From: JBFLVU01 sp037444825
Lineage (GTDB): Bacteria > Acidobacteriota > UBA4820 > DSQY01
Reading direction: 5' to 3'
Length of the DNA stretch: 64,000 bases
NCBI GenBank assembly: GCA_037444825.1
Contig: JBBILR010000004.1
Location: 62,001 to 126,000 of the forward strand
Every line of letters starts with the position of its first letter. Positions within the stretch are counted from its first letter, which is position 1. Below the pieces are notes generated by a model. It made no database searches. It saw only the letters and a list, made by a program, of their open reading frames with translations, and was not told the DNA's origin. The position numbers were made by a program, and so were the translations under genes. This document shows positions 18,115-26,926 of this stretch, piece after piece.

Positions 18115-19200
18115 TCAGCGTCCTTCCAGCCGCGCCACCGTTCCGGCGGGGGGCGGCGGGGCCGCGGGGCGAACCCGCGTCACGCCGGAAGGCCGCCGGG
18201 AGCGCTCCTCTCCCTCGGGTTGCCCTCCGGGCGGGGTAACGGGCTGGACCAGGGGAACCGAGAGAGGACCCATCCCGGGCTCGGGAACGGGACCCGTGCA
18301 GGGCGTGAAGCGGTCGTCTCCCTCCTCCGTTTCCGCCGCCTCTCCCCGGGCGTCGGCCTCCGCTTTAAGGAGGGACTCCCCAGGGGGGATTCCGGCGGGG
18401 ATCCCGAGACCGGCTCCGTCGAGGCAGCGGTGTGGGTCGGGGGCCAGCGCCGGGACGGGTCTGCGGGCGGGCAGGGTCCGCTCGGAATTTCCTCCGGCGG
18501 GCCGCAGGAAGAAGTGGGTCTGAGAAGGCGGAGCGGCGATGTCCCCGGCGTTGGCCGTGCATGCGAAGATCCGGGTCCGCCCTCCCGGTCGCGCGTGAAA
18601 CCTCCCCGGAGAGAGGGCGTAAACCCTCGGTTTGGCCCCGGGGGCCCAGGCCAGAACCGCCTTGGCTTCGAAGGCGGCCTCAGGCTCGGTCCCCTGGGAC
18701 GGGAGGCGGACTCGGATCTCCTCCCGTCCCTCGGAGGTTCCCCTCTGGGGAAAGAAGACCTCCCCCCGCTCGCCGGTGACGACGGTTTCGCGCCGGCCCT
18801 CGCGGGGGCCCTCCACCACTTCCGGGAGAACCGTCCGGGTGGGAAGGGGGGTGCGGGTGGCCTCGTCCCAAAGTCTCGCCCGAAGGGGGATCGCTTCCCC
18901 CAGGGAGGCTTCGGCGGAAGGGAGGGAGAGGGCCCGGGGGTTACCGAAATCGCCTCCGCGGGAAAGGGAAGGAACCGCACCGACCCGGAGGCCTCTCGCG
19001 TGGAGAGGTTTCCCAGGAGGTACCGGTACCGGAAGAGGCCGTCCCGCCCCTTGTCCACCCCCGCCCGGAGGCGGATTCCCGCCGCCTCCTGGTGAAAGGG
19101 GGGTGCCTCACCCCCCCGGTTCCGGCCCGCGGTTCCGTGCCCCCGAGGAGCCAAAGACCCGCCAAGAGAAGTGCCGCCGGCGCCCTCTTCCCTCTGAGGG
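18115..19200 (-). pseudogene. frameshifted gene for an exported protein of unknown function
   Basis: Protein-like sequence continues on the minus strand but hops frame. First comes a signal-peptide-like RAPAALLLAGLWLLGGTEPRAG (about 19190-19130). The frame changes at the G-run near 19110-19116 to give AGIRLRAGVDKGRDGLFRYR and LLGNLSTREASGSVRFLPFP. It changes again at the C-run near 18938-18943 to GNPRALSLPSAEASLGEAIP and on to a stop at 18115. No proper start codon is seen upstream. Both hops coincide with homopolymers, so a decayed gene and sequencing error are both possible. Confidence 0.55.
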
Positions 19201-19235
19201 GAGGCCCCCCTCCGGAAAGTCCCCGCGGCGCGGCT

Positions 19236-20492
19236 CTATTCGTAGACCTTTTCGCCGGGGGCGCCGGCGTTCACGGCGTCCTGCTCCACGTCCCGCGAAT
19301 CCGAGGGGGTTTTCAGGAACTCCTTGTAGAACTCGTGCTGGATGACCAGGTCCATGATCTCGTTGGTCCCGGTCCAGATCATGATGAGGCGCACGTCCCT
19401 CAGGAGGCGCTCCACGGGGTAGACGTCGGTGTAGCCGATCCCGCCCAGGATCTGCATGGCGTGGTTGACCACCGTCCAGGCCATCTCCGTGGCGAACTTC
19501 TTGGACTCGGAGACCATGCGCCGGACCCGGCCGGGGTCCACCTTGCCGTTGTCCACCGCCCGGCAGGTCTCCCGGCAGAGGCCCCGGGCCGCGTCCAGCA
19601 GGGTCAGGGAGTCGGCGATCTTGAAGGAGACCGCCTCGAAACGGCGGATCTCCTGGCCGAAGGCCTTCCGCCGGGCGGCGTACCGGGCGGCGATCTCCAG
19701 GGCCGCCCGGGCCATCCCCAGGGCGCCGCAGGCGCTGGTCATCCGCTCGGGGATCATCATCTGGTCGAAGACCGCCGCCCCCCGGCCGATCCCCGCCTCC
19801 CCCCCCAGCACGTTGGAGAGGGGGACGCGGCACTTCCGGAACCGGATCCGCCCGGTCCCTCCCCCCCGGGTGCCCATGAGGCCGTAGACGTGCTCCACCT
19901 CCACCCCCTCCCCCCGGTCCACCAGGAAGGCGGTGATGGCCTTCCGGGGGTCGCCGCCCTCGGCGGTCCGGGCGTAGACGAGGAAGAAGTCCGCCCCCTC
20001 GGAGCCCACCACGAACCGCTTCTGGCCGTCGAGGACGAAGGCGTCGCCGTCCCGCACGGCGGTGGTGGTGGCGCCGAAGAAGTCCGACCCGCCCCGGGGC
20101 TCGGTGAGGGCCTCGGCCGGCGCCAGTTCTCCCCGGAGCATGGGGGCCAGGTACCGCCGCTTCTGCTCCTCCGTCCCGAAGTGGTGGAGGGCCTCCCCCA
20201 CGATGGAGACCAGGGAGTAGAGGCAGGCCAGGGAGGTGCCCAGCACCCCCACCTCCTCCAGCGCCACCATCTCCGAGGTCCAGGGGAGGCCGCGGCCGCC
20301 GTACTCTCTCGGGAAGCGCAGGCCCAGGATTCCCCGCCGGCCCGCCTCCGCGAGGTAGTGCTTGGGGTACCGAACCCGTTCCTGGTCCATGTCCAGGATG
20401 AGGGAGCGGGGGACGGACTTCACGAAGGCCCGGACCTCGTCCCTCAGGGCCCGGGTCTTTTCATGCAGGAGCGCGTCGGGGTGTGCGGTCAT
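19236..20492 (-). CDS. acyl-CoA dehydrogenase
   Basis: A 418-residue flavoprotein that introduces the alpha-beta double bond in acyl-CoA thioesters. Family blocks are visible: ALTEPRGGSDFFG (about 128-140), RKAFGQEIRRFEAV, and the C-terminal ILGGIGYTDVYPVERLLRD. The usual catalytic Glu of YEGT is a Thr here (IWTGTNEI), but Glu249 in IPERMTSACG sits where isovaleryl- and long-chain dehydrogenases carry the base, so the enzyme is probably active. A TAGAAT hexamer lies shortly upstream of the ATG. Substrate is unknown; branched-chain or long-chain acyl-CoA fits. Confidence 0.92.
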   Translation of the reverse strand: MTAHPDALLHEKTRALRDEVRAFVKSVPRSLILDMDQERVRYPKHYLAEAGRRGILGLRFPREYGGRGLPWTSEMVALEEVGVLGTSLACLYSLVSIVGEALHHFGTEEQKRRYLAPMLRGELAPAEALTEPRGGSDFFGATTTAVRDGDAFVLDGQKRFVVGSEGADFFLVYARTAEGGDPRKAITAFLVDRGEGVEVEHVYGLMGTRGGGTGRIRFRKCRVPLSNVLGGEAGIGRGAAVFDQMMIPERMTSACGALGMARAALEIAARYAARRKAFGQEIRRFEAVSFKIADSLTLLDAARGLCRETCRAVDNGKVDPGRVRRMVSESKKFATEMAWTVVNHAMQILGGIGYTDVYPVERLLRDVRLIMIWTGTNEIMDLVIQHEFYKEFLKTPSDSRDVEQDAVNAGAPGEKVYE

Positions 20493-20679
20493 GGTTCCCT
20501 CCTCTCAGGGGATTCTAGTCCTTCCGGAAAATCCGGGAAGAGACGGCAGGCCCCCGCCCTTTCGGGAAGGTGGCGCACCGGGGCCGAGGGCCCTATATTT
20601 GGGACAAAGACCGGCGTACGGAAGCGCCGTGGCGGAGGGGGGGCGGATCCCCCCTTTTTTCTCGGGCGGGAGGTGCGCG

Positions 20680-20856
20680 ATGGAACTCACGCTCACGGCG
20701 GAGGAGGCGGAATTCCTGCGGGCCCTCCTTCAGCGGGAGCTCGGAGAGCTCCGCGAGGAGGTCTACCACGCGGAGGTCACGGAGTACAAGAAGGGCCTGA
20801 AGGAGGAGGAAAAAATCCTGAGGGGCCTCCTGGACCGGATGGCGGTGGCCGTCTGA
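20680..20856 (+). CDS. small conserved hypothetical protein
   Basis: A 58-residue, mostly helical charged protein (MELTLTAEEAEFLRALLQRE then LREEVYHAEVTEYKKGLKEE). Small proteins of this pattern recur as hypotheticals in diverse bacteria; no role is known to me. GGGAGGTGCGCG precedes the ATG. It sits between the divergent acyl-CoA dehydrogenase and the cyclophilin gene. A TATATT hexamer at about 20594 may be the -10 box. Confidence 0.78.
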   Translation: MELTLTAEEAEFLRALLQRELGELREEVYHAEVTEYKKGLKEEEKILRGLLDRMAVAV

Positions 20857-20971
20857 CCCTCCAGAGGCCCCGCTCCCGAGGACCGACCGGCAGGGGCTCT
20901 TCCTTTTCCCCCGGATCCGGGGATACACTGTTCCCTGTCGCCGGGCACTCCGCCCGGAGGGGAGGTTCTGC

Positions 20972-21652
20972 ATGAAAGCCCGTCCGTTCCTGGCCGCCCT
21001 GGCGGCCTCGCTCCTCGGCGCCGCCCTCCTGGCCCAGGAGGCCAAGCCCGCCGAGACCCCCAAAACCGAAACCAAGGCCCCCGCCGCCGCCAAGCCCCAG
21101 ACCCGGCCGGTGGCGGTCCTGGAGACCACCGCCGGCAAGATCGTCATCGAGTTTTTCCCCGACAAGGCCCCCAACCACGTGAAGAACTTCCTGAACCTGT
21201 GCAAGTCGGGCTTCTACAACGGGACGAAGTTCCACCGCGTGATCCCCGGCTTCGTCATCCAAGGGGGGGACCCCAACACCAAGAAGGACGACACCTCCCT
21301 CTGGGGGACCGGCGGCAACGTGGGGCCCGACGGCAAGGAAAGGACCCTGAAGGCCGAGTTCAACGACGTCCACCACGGCCGGGGAATCGTCTCCATGGCC
21401 CGGGCGGCCGATCCCGATTCGGCCTCTTCCCAGTTCTTCATCTGCGTGGGCGACGCCGGGGCGTTGGACCGGAAGTACACGGCCTTCGGCCGGGTGGTCG
21501 AGGGGATGGACGTGGTGGACAAGATCGTCTCCGCGCCGACGGTGGGCGGCCCCACGGATCCGGAAGGGTCCCGGCCCAGGAACCCCGTGACCATCACCAA
21601 GGCGCGGGTGGAGCAGCGCCCGGTGGAGGCGCCGGCGGCGCCGGCACCCTAG
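20972..21652 (+). CDS. exported peptidyl-prolyl cis-trans isomerase, cyclophilin type
   Basis: A 226-residue periplasmic cyclophilin that speeds proline isomerisation during folding. It has a signal peptide (MKARPFLAALAASLLGAALL), an Ala/Pro/Lys linker to about residue 45, and a cyclophilin domain with KFHRVIPGFVIQGGDP, SMARAADPDSASSQFFI and YTAFGRVVEGMDVVDKI. The catalytic Arg (HRV) is present; the Trp seen in eukaryotic cyclophilins is not, as is common in bacteria. GGGGAGG lies before the ATG. TACACT at 20934-20939 may be a -10 box. Confidence 0.94.
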   Translation: MKARPFLAALAASLLGAALLAQEAKPAETPKTETKAPAAAKPQTRPVAVLETTAGKIVIEFFPDKAPNHVKNFLNLCKSGFYNGTKFHRVIPGFVIQGGDPNTKKDDTSLWGTGGNVGPDGKERTLKAEFNDVHHGRGIVSMARAADPDSASSQFFICVGDAGALDRKYTAFGRVVEGMDVVDKIVSAPTVGGPTDPEGSRPRNPVTITKARVEQRPVEAPAAPAP

Positions 21653-21692
21653 TTTCCGGGCCCCTCGCGGGCCCTCTTCGGGGGAGGTTCCC

Positions 21693-22847
21693 ATGCGGAA
21701 GAAAACGAGGATTCGGTTCGGGGCCTTGGGGGTCTTGGTCCTCTTGCTGGCGTTGCTCGCCTGCGCCGACAAGCAGGTGACCCTGGGTGTGGCGGCGCCC
21801 CTGAGCGGCGAGCAGGCCAAGAGCGGCCAGGACGTGGTGAACGGCGTGCAGCTGGCCGTGGACCAGTGGAACGCCAAGGGCGGGCTCCGCGGCAAGAAGA
21901 TCGTGGTGATCACCGGGGACGACAAGGGGGACCCCGACCAGGCTCTCCTGGTGGCCCGGAACTTCACCAAGAAGGTCAAGGCGGTGATCGGCCACTACAA
22001 CAGCCCCTGCACCCTGGCGGCCATCGAGCTCTACAGCAAGGACAAGGTCCCCATGATCACCCCCTCCTCCACCAACCCCGACGTCACCGACCGGGGCTAC
22101 CTCACCGTCTTCCGGGTCTGCGGCCGGGACGACCAGCAGGGGAGGAGCGCCGCCAAGTACGTGGTGGACCACTTCCCCGGCGCCAAGGTGGCGGTGATCC
22201 ACGACAAATCCTCCTACGGTCAGGACCTGGCCAACGAGTTCCTCAAGAACTTCGAGTTCCTCACCAAGACCCAGTCGGTCTTTTACGGCTCCATCGAGAG
22301 GACGGGGGTGGACATCCCGTCGGTGGTGGACAAGGTCAAGGAGAGCGGGGCCACCGTCGTCTACTTCGGCGGCCTCTGGCCCCAGGGGGCGGACCTGGTG
22401 AAGGAGATGCGCCAGAAGGGGCTCACGGCCACCTTCGTGAGCGGCGACGGTTGCTTCGACCCCCAGTTCCTCACCGCCGCGGGGCAGGCCGGGGAAGGCA
22501 CCCTCGTCACCTTCATCCCCGACCAGGAGAAGCTCCCCACGGCCAAGGCGGCGGTGGATGCCTACAAGGCCAAGTACGGAAGCCTCGGCCCCTACTCGCT
22601 CTACGCCTACACCGCCGCGGTGGTGGCGCTCACCGGCATGGAGAAGGCCGGGTCTACCGACGGCGTGGAGGTGGCCCGGACCCTCCACAAGATCGAGGTG
22701 GACACCCCCTTCGGAAGGCTCAAGTTCGACGAGAAGGGGGACCCCCAGCAGTCGCCCTACGTCATGTGGAAGGTAGAAGGCGGCAAGTACCACGAGGTCC
22801 CCATGGATGCCCCGGCGGCCCCCGCTCCGGCGGGTCCCACGGGTTGA
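21693..22847 (+). CDS. LivK-type ABC substrate-binding lipoprotein (orphan)
   Basis: A 384-residue periplasmic-binding protein of the branched-chain amino acid type. It has a lipobox (LLAC, Cys24), then VTLGVAAPLSGEQAKSGQD, a hallmark of the family, and a two-lobe Leu/Ile/Val-binding fold; the ligand-site SSTNPDVTDRGY segment is present. No permease or ATPase gene is adjacent, so it is either paired with a transporter elsewhere or acts as a sensor. It ends at a strong terminator. A second orphan of the same fold lies at 44465. Confidence 0.9.
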   Translation: MRKKTRIRFGALGVLVLLLALLACADKQVTLGVAAPLSGEQAKSGQDVVNGVQLAVDQWNAKGGLRGKKIVVITGDDKGDPDQALLVARNFTKKVKAVIGHYNSPCTLAAIELYSKDKVPMITPSSTNPDVTDRGYLTVFRVCGRDDQQGRSAAKYVVDHFPGAKVAVIHDKSSYGQDLANEFLKNFEFLTKTQSVFYGSIERTGVDIPSVVDKVKESGATVVYFGGLWPQGADLVKEMRQKGLTATFVSGDGCFDPQFLTAAGQAGEGTLVTFIPDQEKLPTAKAAVDAYKAKYGSLGPYSLYAYTAAVVALTGMEKAGSTDGVEVARTLHKIEVDTPFGRLKFDEKGDPQQSPYVMWKVEGGKYHEVPMDAPAAPAPAGPTG

Positions 22848-22868
22848 CCCGCCCCATCCGGAGGATGG

Positions 22869-22899
22869 AAGGGCCGGGGTGCGCTCCCCGGCCCTTTTT
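22869..22899 (+). terminator. intrinsic terminator after the LivK-type gene
   Basis: A perfect 9-bp stem (22871-22879 with 22886-22894, loop of 6) carries AA before and TTTTT after. Because A residues also flank it on the left, it may act weakly on the convergent acpS side too. Confidence 0.88.
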
Positions 22900-22911
22900 C
22901 GTGGGCGGGCC

Positions 22912-23292
22912 TCACCCCGCTCCCAGGAGAAGGACGGCGGCGGCGGCGGTGTCCTTCTCGTGGGTGAGGCTGACGAGGGCCCCGCGGACACCCAAGGCCT
23001 CCGCCCGGACGAGGGCCCGGCCGTGAAAGCGGAGCCCGGGGGGATGTCCGGCCCCACCGGTCACCTCCACGTCCCGCCACCCGATCCCCCCGCTCCAGCC
23101 CGTGCCGAGGGCCTTGAGGGCCGCCTCCTTGGCGGCGAAGCGGGCGGCGAGGGAGGGCCAGGGGTCCTTTCGGCGAAGGGCGGCGCCCCGCTCGGCTTCG
23201 GTAAAGACCCGTTCCAGTAGGCGCGGGTGGCGGGCGGCGGCGGTCCGGAGCCGGGAGACGGTGCAGAGGTCCAGGCCGAGGGCGAGGATCAC
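22912..23292 (-). CDS. acpS: holo-[acyl-carrier-protein] synthase
   Basis: A 126-residue phosphopantetheinyl transferase that moves 4'-phosphopantetheine from CoA to acyl carrier protein. The N-terminal ALGLDLCTVSRL carries the magnesium Asp, and RFAAKEAALKALGTG is the family signature. It is the last gene of the long minus-strand convoy; its GTG overlaps the stop of the TPR gene as GTGA, so it probably relies on coupling. Length is normal. Confidence 0.93.
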   Translation of the reverse strand: MILALGLDLCTVSRLRTAAARHPRLLERVFTEAERGAALRRKDPWPSLAARFAAKEAALKALGTGWSGGIGWRDVEVTGGAGHPPGLRFHGRALVRAEALGVRGALVSLTHEKDTAAAAVLLLGAG

Positions 23293-24830
23293 GCGGGGGC
23301 GGCGGAGCCCGCCGGGGGCTCCTTCTCCAGCCAGCGGCGGAGGGTGGAGGCGGGGACGCCCAGCCGCTTCAGGTGGTTGAGGGCTCCCCGCATGGAGGAC
23401 CCCATGTCGCGGCAGATGATGAGGCGCTGCTTCCACGCCTCCACGGCGGCGTTCTTGTACGCCGGGTCCACCTTCATGATCTTTTCCCGGAGGTAGCCCA
23501 GGTTGTTGGCCGCCCAGCGGTGGCGGGGGTCCAGCTCCAGCGCCCGGAGATAGGCCCTTTCCGCCTCGAAGTACCGCCGGTTGGTCTCCAGGGCGATGCC
23601 CAGCGCGTTGTGGACGTCGGCGTCCTCGGGGGCGAGGCGGAGGGCGGCCCGGGCCTCCTCCAGCGCCCCCACGGGGTTCCGGGTCTTCCGGTGGTACTCG
23701 GAGAGCCCCAGGTGGGCCCAGGGGTCGGAGGGGTCCAGGTGGAGGGCCCGCTCCAGCGGTTCCCGGGCCCGGTCCAGGATGCCCTGGTCCAGGTAGGTGA
23801 GGCCCAGCTGGCAGGCGGCGGAGGCCATCCGGGGGTCCTCCTCCAGCGCCTTCCGAAAGCACTCCACCGCCTCGTCGGGACGCCGCGTGCGGGCGTAGAG
23901 GTTGCCCAGGTTGAACCACGCCACCGCCAGGGAGGGGTTCAGCTCCAGGGCCTTGCGGAAGGAGGGCAGGGCCTCGGCGTAACGCCCCTGGAGGTAGGAG
24001 AGGTACCCCAGGTAGTTGTGGACCTCCGCGGCGATCACCTCCCGCGGGTGGAGGTCCAGGATGGACAGGAGGCAGGCGCGGGCCATGTCGTGGCGGTTCT
24101 CCGCCAGGTAGTGGTCGGCGAAGGTGAAGTAGATGCCCCAGTCCCGGGGGTTCACGGAGAGGGACATGCCGAAGGCCTGGACGGCCAGGTGGCGGTCCCC
24201 CGTCTCCAGGTGGATCTTGGCCACGGCGTCCCAGGCGGTGACGTAGTGCCGCTCCCGGCTCACCACGCGGTAGAGCCAGGCCAGGGCCCGGGCCGGCCTG
24301 CCCATGGCGTGGTGGACCCGCGCCACGTGGAAGGTGTGGCGGAGGTCCCGGGGGGCGAGGCGCCGGGCCGCCTGGAAGGCCTTCAGCGCCGCGGCGAAGT
24401 CCTGGCGGGCCATGGCGAAGAAGCCGTACACCTCGTAAAAGAGGGCCCCCCGGTCCTTCTCCCGGACGGCGTGGAGGCGGTCCAGCCCTTCCCGGTCCCG
24501 CTCCAGGTAGTAGTCCACCAGCGCCGAAAGGACCTCCCGGTCGGCGGCGGAGAGGGCCTTTTCGGCGGCCAGGGTTTGGCGGGTCTCCTCCAGGCCCTTG
24601 GGGGAGAGGGCCCCCGCCTGGATGCGGATCCTCCACAGGTCGGCCTCCCCCGCGTGGTGGCGGAGCCCCTCCTCGGCCACGGAGTCGGCCAGGTGCTGGA
24701 GGGAGCGGATGCGGAGGGCCTCGGCGGTCCTGCACCAGGCCTCCGCCGGGGAGGAGGCGTTGAGGGCCGCCATGTCGCGCCGAAGGCCCCGGTCCAGGAG
24801 GAGGTTCCGTTCGAAGTCCAGGGAAGGCAT
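23289..24830 (-). CDS. tetratricopeptide-repeat protein
   Basis: A 513-residue protein with no signal peptide. From about residue 160 to 430 it is built of TPR units, for example AEVHNYLGYLSYLQGRYAEA, VAWFNLGNLYARTRRPDEAV and ADVHNALGIALETNRRYFEA. The C-terminus (LKRLGVPASTLRRWLEKEP) looks like a helix-turn-helix, though too short to be sure. TPRs mediate protein-protein contacts; partners are unknown. It lies 5 bp after moaC and overlaps acpS. Confidence 0.85.
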   Translation of the reverse strand: MPSLDFERNLLLDRGLRRDMAALNASSPAEAWCRTAEALRIRSLQHLADSVAEEGLRHHAGEADLWRIRIQAGALSPKGLEETRQTLAAEKALSAADREVLSALVDYYLERDREGLDRLHAVREKDRGALFYEVYGFFAMARQDFAAALKAFQAARRLAPRDLRHTFHVARVHHAMGRPARALAWLYRVVSRERHYVTAWDAVAKIHLETGDRHLAVQAFGMSLSVNPRDWGIYFTFADHYLAENRHDMARACLLSILDLHPREVIAAEVHNYLGYLSYLQGRYAEALPSFRKALELNPSLAVAWFNLGNLYARTRRPDEAVECFRKALEEDPRMASAACQLGLTYLDQGILDRAREPLERALHLDPSDPWAHLGLSEYHRKTRNPVGALEEARAALRLAPEDADVHNALGIALETNRRYFEAERAYLRALELDPRHRWAANNLGYLREKIMKVDPAYKNAAVEAWKQRLIICRDMGSSMRGALNHLKRLGVPASTLRRWLEKEPPAGSAAPA

Positions 24831-24835
24831 GGCCG

Positions 24836-25312
24836 TCACCTCCGGTAGACCCCCGACTTGCCGCCGGACTTCCGGAGCAGGCGGATGGGTCCCACTTCCG
24901 CTCCCTTGTCCACGCCCTTTACCATGTCGTAGAGGGTGAGGCAGGCCACGGCGCACGCCGTCATGGCCTCCATCTCCACCCCGGTCACGTCCAGGGCCGC
25001 CGCTTCCGCAACGACCCGCACCGTGTTCCGGGCGTCGTCCCACGCGAAGTCTACCGAAAGGTGGGCGAGGGCCACAACGTGGCAGAGGGGGATGAGGGAG
25101 GGCACCGCTTTGGCCGCCAGGATTCCCGCGATGCGGGCGGTGGCCAGGAGGTCCCCCTTGGGGAGGTCGCCGGCCCGGGCCAGGGCGTAGGCCCGCGGGC
25201 CCAGGGTGACGAAGCCTTCGGCCACGGCGCGCCTGCGGGTCTTTCTCTTCCCGCCCACGTCCACCATGCGGGCCTGTCCTCGTGGGTCCAGGTGGGTCAG
25301 TCCCTCCGTCAC
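24836..25312 (-). CDS. moaC: cyclic pyranopterin monophosphate synthase MoaC
   Basis: A 158-residue enzyme that converts the MoaA product into cyclic pyranopterin monophosphate in molybdenum cofactor synthesis. Diagnostic segments are RMVDVGGKRKTRRRAVAEG, IPLCHVVAL and GVEMEAMTACAVACLTLYDM with the terminal KGVDKG. GTG 25312 overlaps the stop of the upstream gene (GTGA). No other moa gene lies in the window. Residue VDVGGK replaces the more usual VDVSEK, which I regard as normal variation. Confidence 0.95.
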   Translation of the reverse strand: MTEGLTHLDPRGQARMVDVGGKRKTRRRAVAEGFVTLGPRAYALARAGDLPKGDLLATARIAGILAAKAVPSLIPLCHVVALAHLSVDFAWDDARNTVRVVAEAAALDVTGVEMEAMTACAVACLTLYDMVKGVDKGAEVGPIRLLRKSGGKSGVYRR

Positions 25313-26022
25313 CGAAACCTCCCGATGAGGGCGGCCATTCGGCCGGCTCCCTCTCCGTCCCGACGGTAGGAGCAGAATAGCAGGGGGTGGCAGGCGGTAC
25401 AACGGCCGTCCCGAAAGACCCGGTCCTTTGGGACGCCCGCCTCCTCCAGGAGCCGGGCGTTGAGGTCCGCGAGGTCCAGGACGGTGCGCGGGCCCTCCTC
25501 GGGAACCCACCCGGGAAACTCCCGGAGGAAGGCGAGGTGGCGTTCGGCGTCCACCGCGTAACAGCAGGGGCCCACCGACGGCCCGATCCAGGCGGTGAGC
25601 TTCTCCGGCGAAGGAAACCGCCGGGCGGCGGTCTGGGCGATGCGAAGGAGGGTCCCTTTCCACCCGGCGTGGACGGCCGCCACGGCGGAGCCGTCCTCCG
25701 AGGCCATCAGGACCGGCACGCAGTCGGCGGTCACCACCCGGACGAAGTGCCCCGGCCGGCGGGAGAGGAGGGCGTCGGCCTCGCAGGGGCTCTCGGAGAG
25801 CTCCACCACCCGCCCCGAGTGAACCTGCTCCACCCGGTGGACGACGGCCCCTTCGTGACCCAGGCCGGCGAGGAAGGCGGCAAGGCCCTCGGGGGATACG
25901 GCGGCGAAGCCCCGGAGGGTCAGCGCCGCGAAGACCCCCCGCGGAAAGAGGGCGGAGAGGTCGAGGTAGGGGCCCTGGGGGGAGCGGCGGGGAACGGCGC
26001 TCACGCCCCGCCGCGGCTCCAT
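25309..26022 (-). CDS. pgeF: PgeF/YfiH-family multicopper-like protein (purine nucleoside phosphorylase / laccase-domain)
   Basis: A 237-residue protein of the YfiH/LACC1 family. Metal and active-site motifs are QVHSGRV, TADCVPVLM, AVHAGWKGT and GPCCYAV. Family members cleave purine nucleosides and, in E. coli, help peptidoglycan fidelity. The ATG at 26022 has GGAG 6 bp upstream but would overlap ogt by 22 bp; GTG 26004 gives the 4-bp GTGA overlap common in this operon. I cannot decide between them. Confidence 0.88.
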   Translation of the reverse strand: MEPRRGVSAVPRRSPQGPYLDLSALFPRGVFAALTLRGFAAVSPEGLAAFLAGLGHEGAVVHRVEQVHSGRVVELSESPCEADALLSRRPGHFVRVVTADCVPVLMASEDGSAVAAVHAGWKGTLLRIAQTAARRFPSPEKLTAWIGPSVGPCCYAVDAERHLAFLREFPGWVPEEGPRTVLDLADLNARLLEEAGVPKDRVFRDGRCTACHPLLFCSYRRDGEGAGRMAALIGRFR

Positions 26023-26489
26023 GCCCGCTCCAGGCGCAGAAGCCGCTTCTTGACCGCCAGACCCCCTCCGAACCCGCCCAGGCCGCCCTTGGCCACCGCC
26101 CGGTGGCAGGGGATGAGGAGGGGGATCCGGTTGGCGCCGCAGGCGGAGCCCGCGGCCCGGGCGGCGCCCTTCCTCCCGGCCCAGGCGGCCAGGTCGGAGT
26201 AGGAGAGCACCTGTCCCGGGGGGATCCGCCGGAGGGCCTCCCAGACGGCCTCCTGGAAGGGGGTCCCCGGAGGGTCGGGGGCCAGGGGGAGGTCGAAGTT
26301 CCCGCGGGTACCCTCGAAGTACTCCTGGAGCTGCTTCCGGAGTTCCTTCCAGAGGGGGGCCACGGCCGAGGGCACGGGGCCGTCGGCGGCCTTCCCCCCG
26401 AAGTCGATCCGGTGGACCCCGGCGGGGGAGAGGGTCACGTCCAGCCGCCCCAGGGGGGTCTCCAGGCCCAGCGTCGACGGAATGCTCAT
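26001..26489 (-). CDS. ogt: methylated-DNA-[protein]-cysteine S-methyltransferase
   Basis: A 162-residue suicide enzyme that removes O6-alkyl groups from guanine onto Cys128 of IPCHRAVAKGG. The preceding RAAGSACGANRIPLLIPC and PPGQVLSYSDLA are standard. The N-terminal half is the usual small RNase-H-like domain. The ATG overlaps the queF stop as ATGA, so translation is coupled. Length is typical for Ogt rather than Ada. Confidence 0.95.
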   Translation of the reverse strand: MSIPSTLGLETPLGRLDVTLSPAGVHRIDFGGKAADGPVPSAVAPLWKELRKQLQEYFEGTRGNFDLPLAPDPPGTPFQEAVWEALRRIPPGQVLSYSDLAAWAGRKGAARAAGSACGANRIPLLIPCHRAVAKGGLGGFGGGLAVKKRLLRLERAWSRGGA

Positions 26490-26884
26490 GTCCCGAAGCC
26501 TCCCTTCTTCGTGTAGGTGGCCACCACCGAGGCGCTCATCCCCCCGCGCGCGTTGAAGACCCCCGTGACCGAAGCCCGGACGGGGTTGCAGGCCTTCACC
26601 ACGTCCCGGAGCACGCGGTTCACCACGTTCTCGTAAAAGATGCCCAGGTTTCGGTAGGCGAGGAGGTACTCCTTGTAAGACTTGAGCTCCAGACAGGCCT
26701 TGTCGGGCTCGTACCGGAGGACCAGGAGGCCGAAGTCGGGCAGGCCCGTCTTGGGGCAGACGGAGGTGAACTCCGGCGCCTCCACGGTGATCTCGTAGCC
26801 GGGAAACTGGTTGGGCCAGGTCTCGATGGCCGGCAAGGCCGCGTCGAGGCCGCTCTTCGCGTGAGCCTGGGTGTATCCCGCCAT
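26486..26884 (-). CDS. queF: NADPH-dependent 7-cyano-7-deazaguanine reductase
   Basis: A 132-residue unimodular QueF that reduces preQ0 to preQ1 in queuosine biosynthesis. Cys43 (EFTSVCPKTGLPDFG) forms the thioimide and Asp50 is the proton donor; ELKSYKEYLLAYRN is the QueF motif for NADPH binding. No queC, queD or queE lies in the window. It is 42 bp downstream of the glutaredoxin gene and is coupled to ogt. Confidence 0.96.
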   Translation of the reverse strand: MAGYTQAHAKSGLDAALPAIETWPNQFPGYEITVEAPEFTSVCPKTGLPDFGLLVLRYEPDKACLELKSYKEYLLAYRNLGIFYENVVNRVLRDVVKACNPVRASVTGVFNARGGMSASVVATYTKKGGFGT

Positions 26885-26926
26885 GGCCGCCTCCCCGGGG
26901 AGGGAAGTTCCTCCCCCAAGGGGCCA

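Noticed and set aside
19236..20492. Acyl-CoA dehydrogenase as an inactive enzyme because the YEGT Glu is missing
   Set aside because: A Glu at position 249 matches the alternative base of the isovaleryl/long-chain subgroup, so loss of activity is not indicated.
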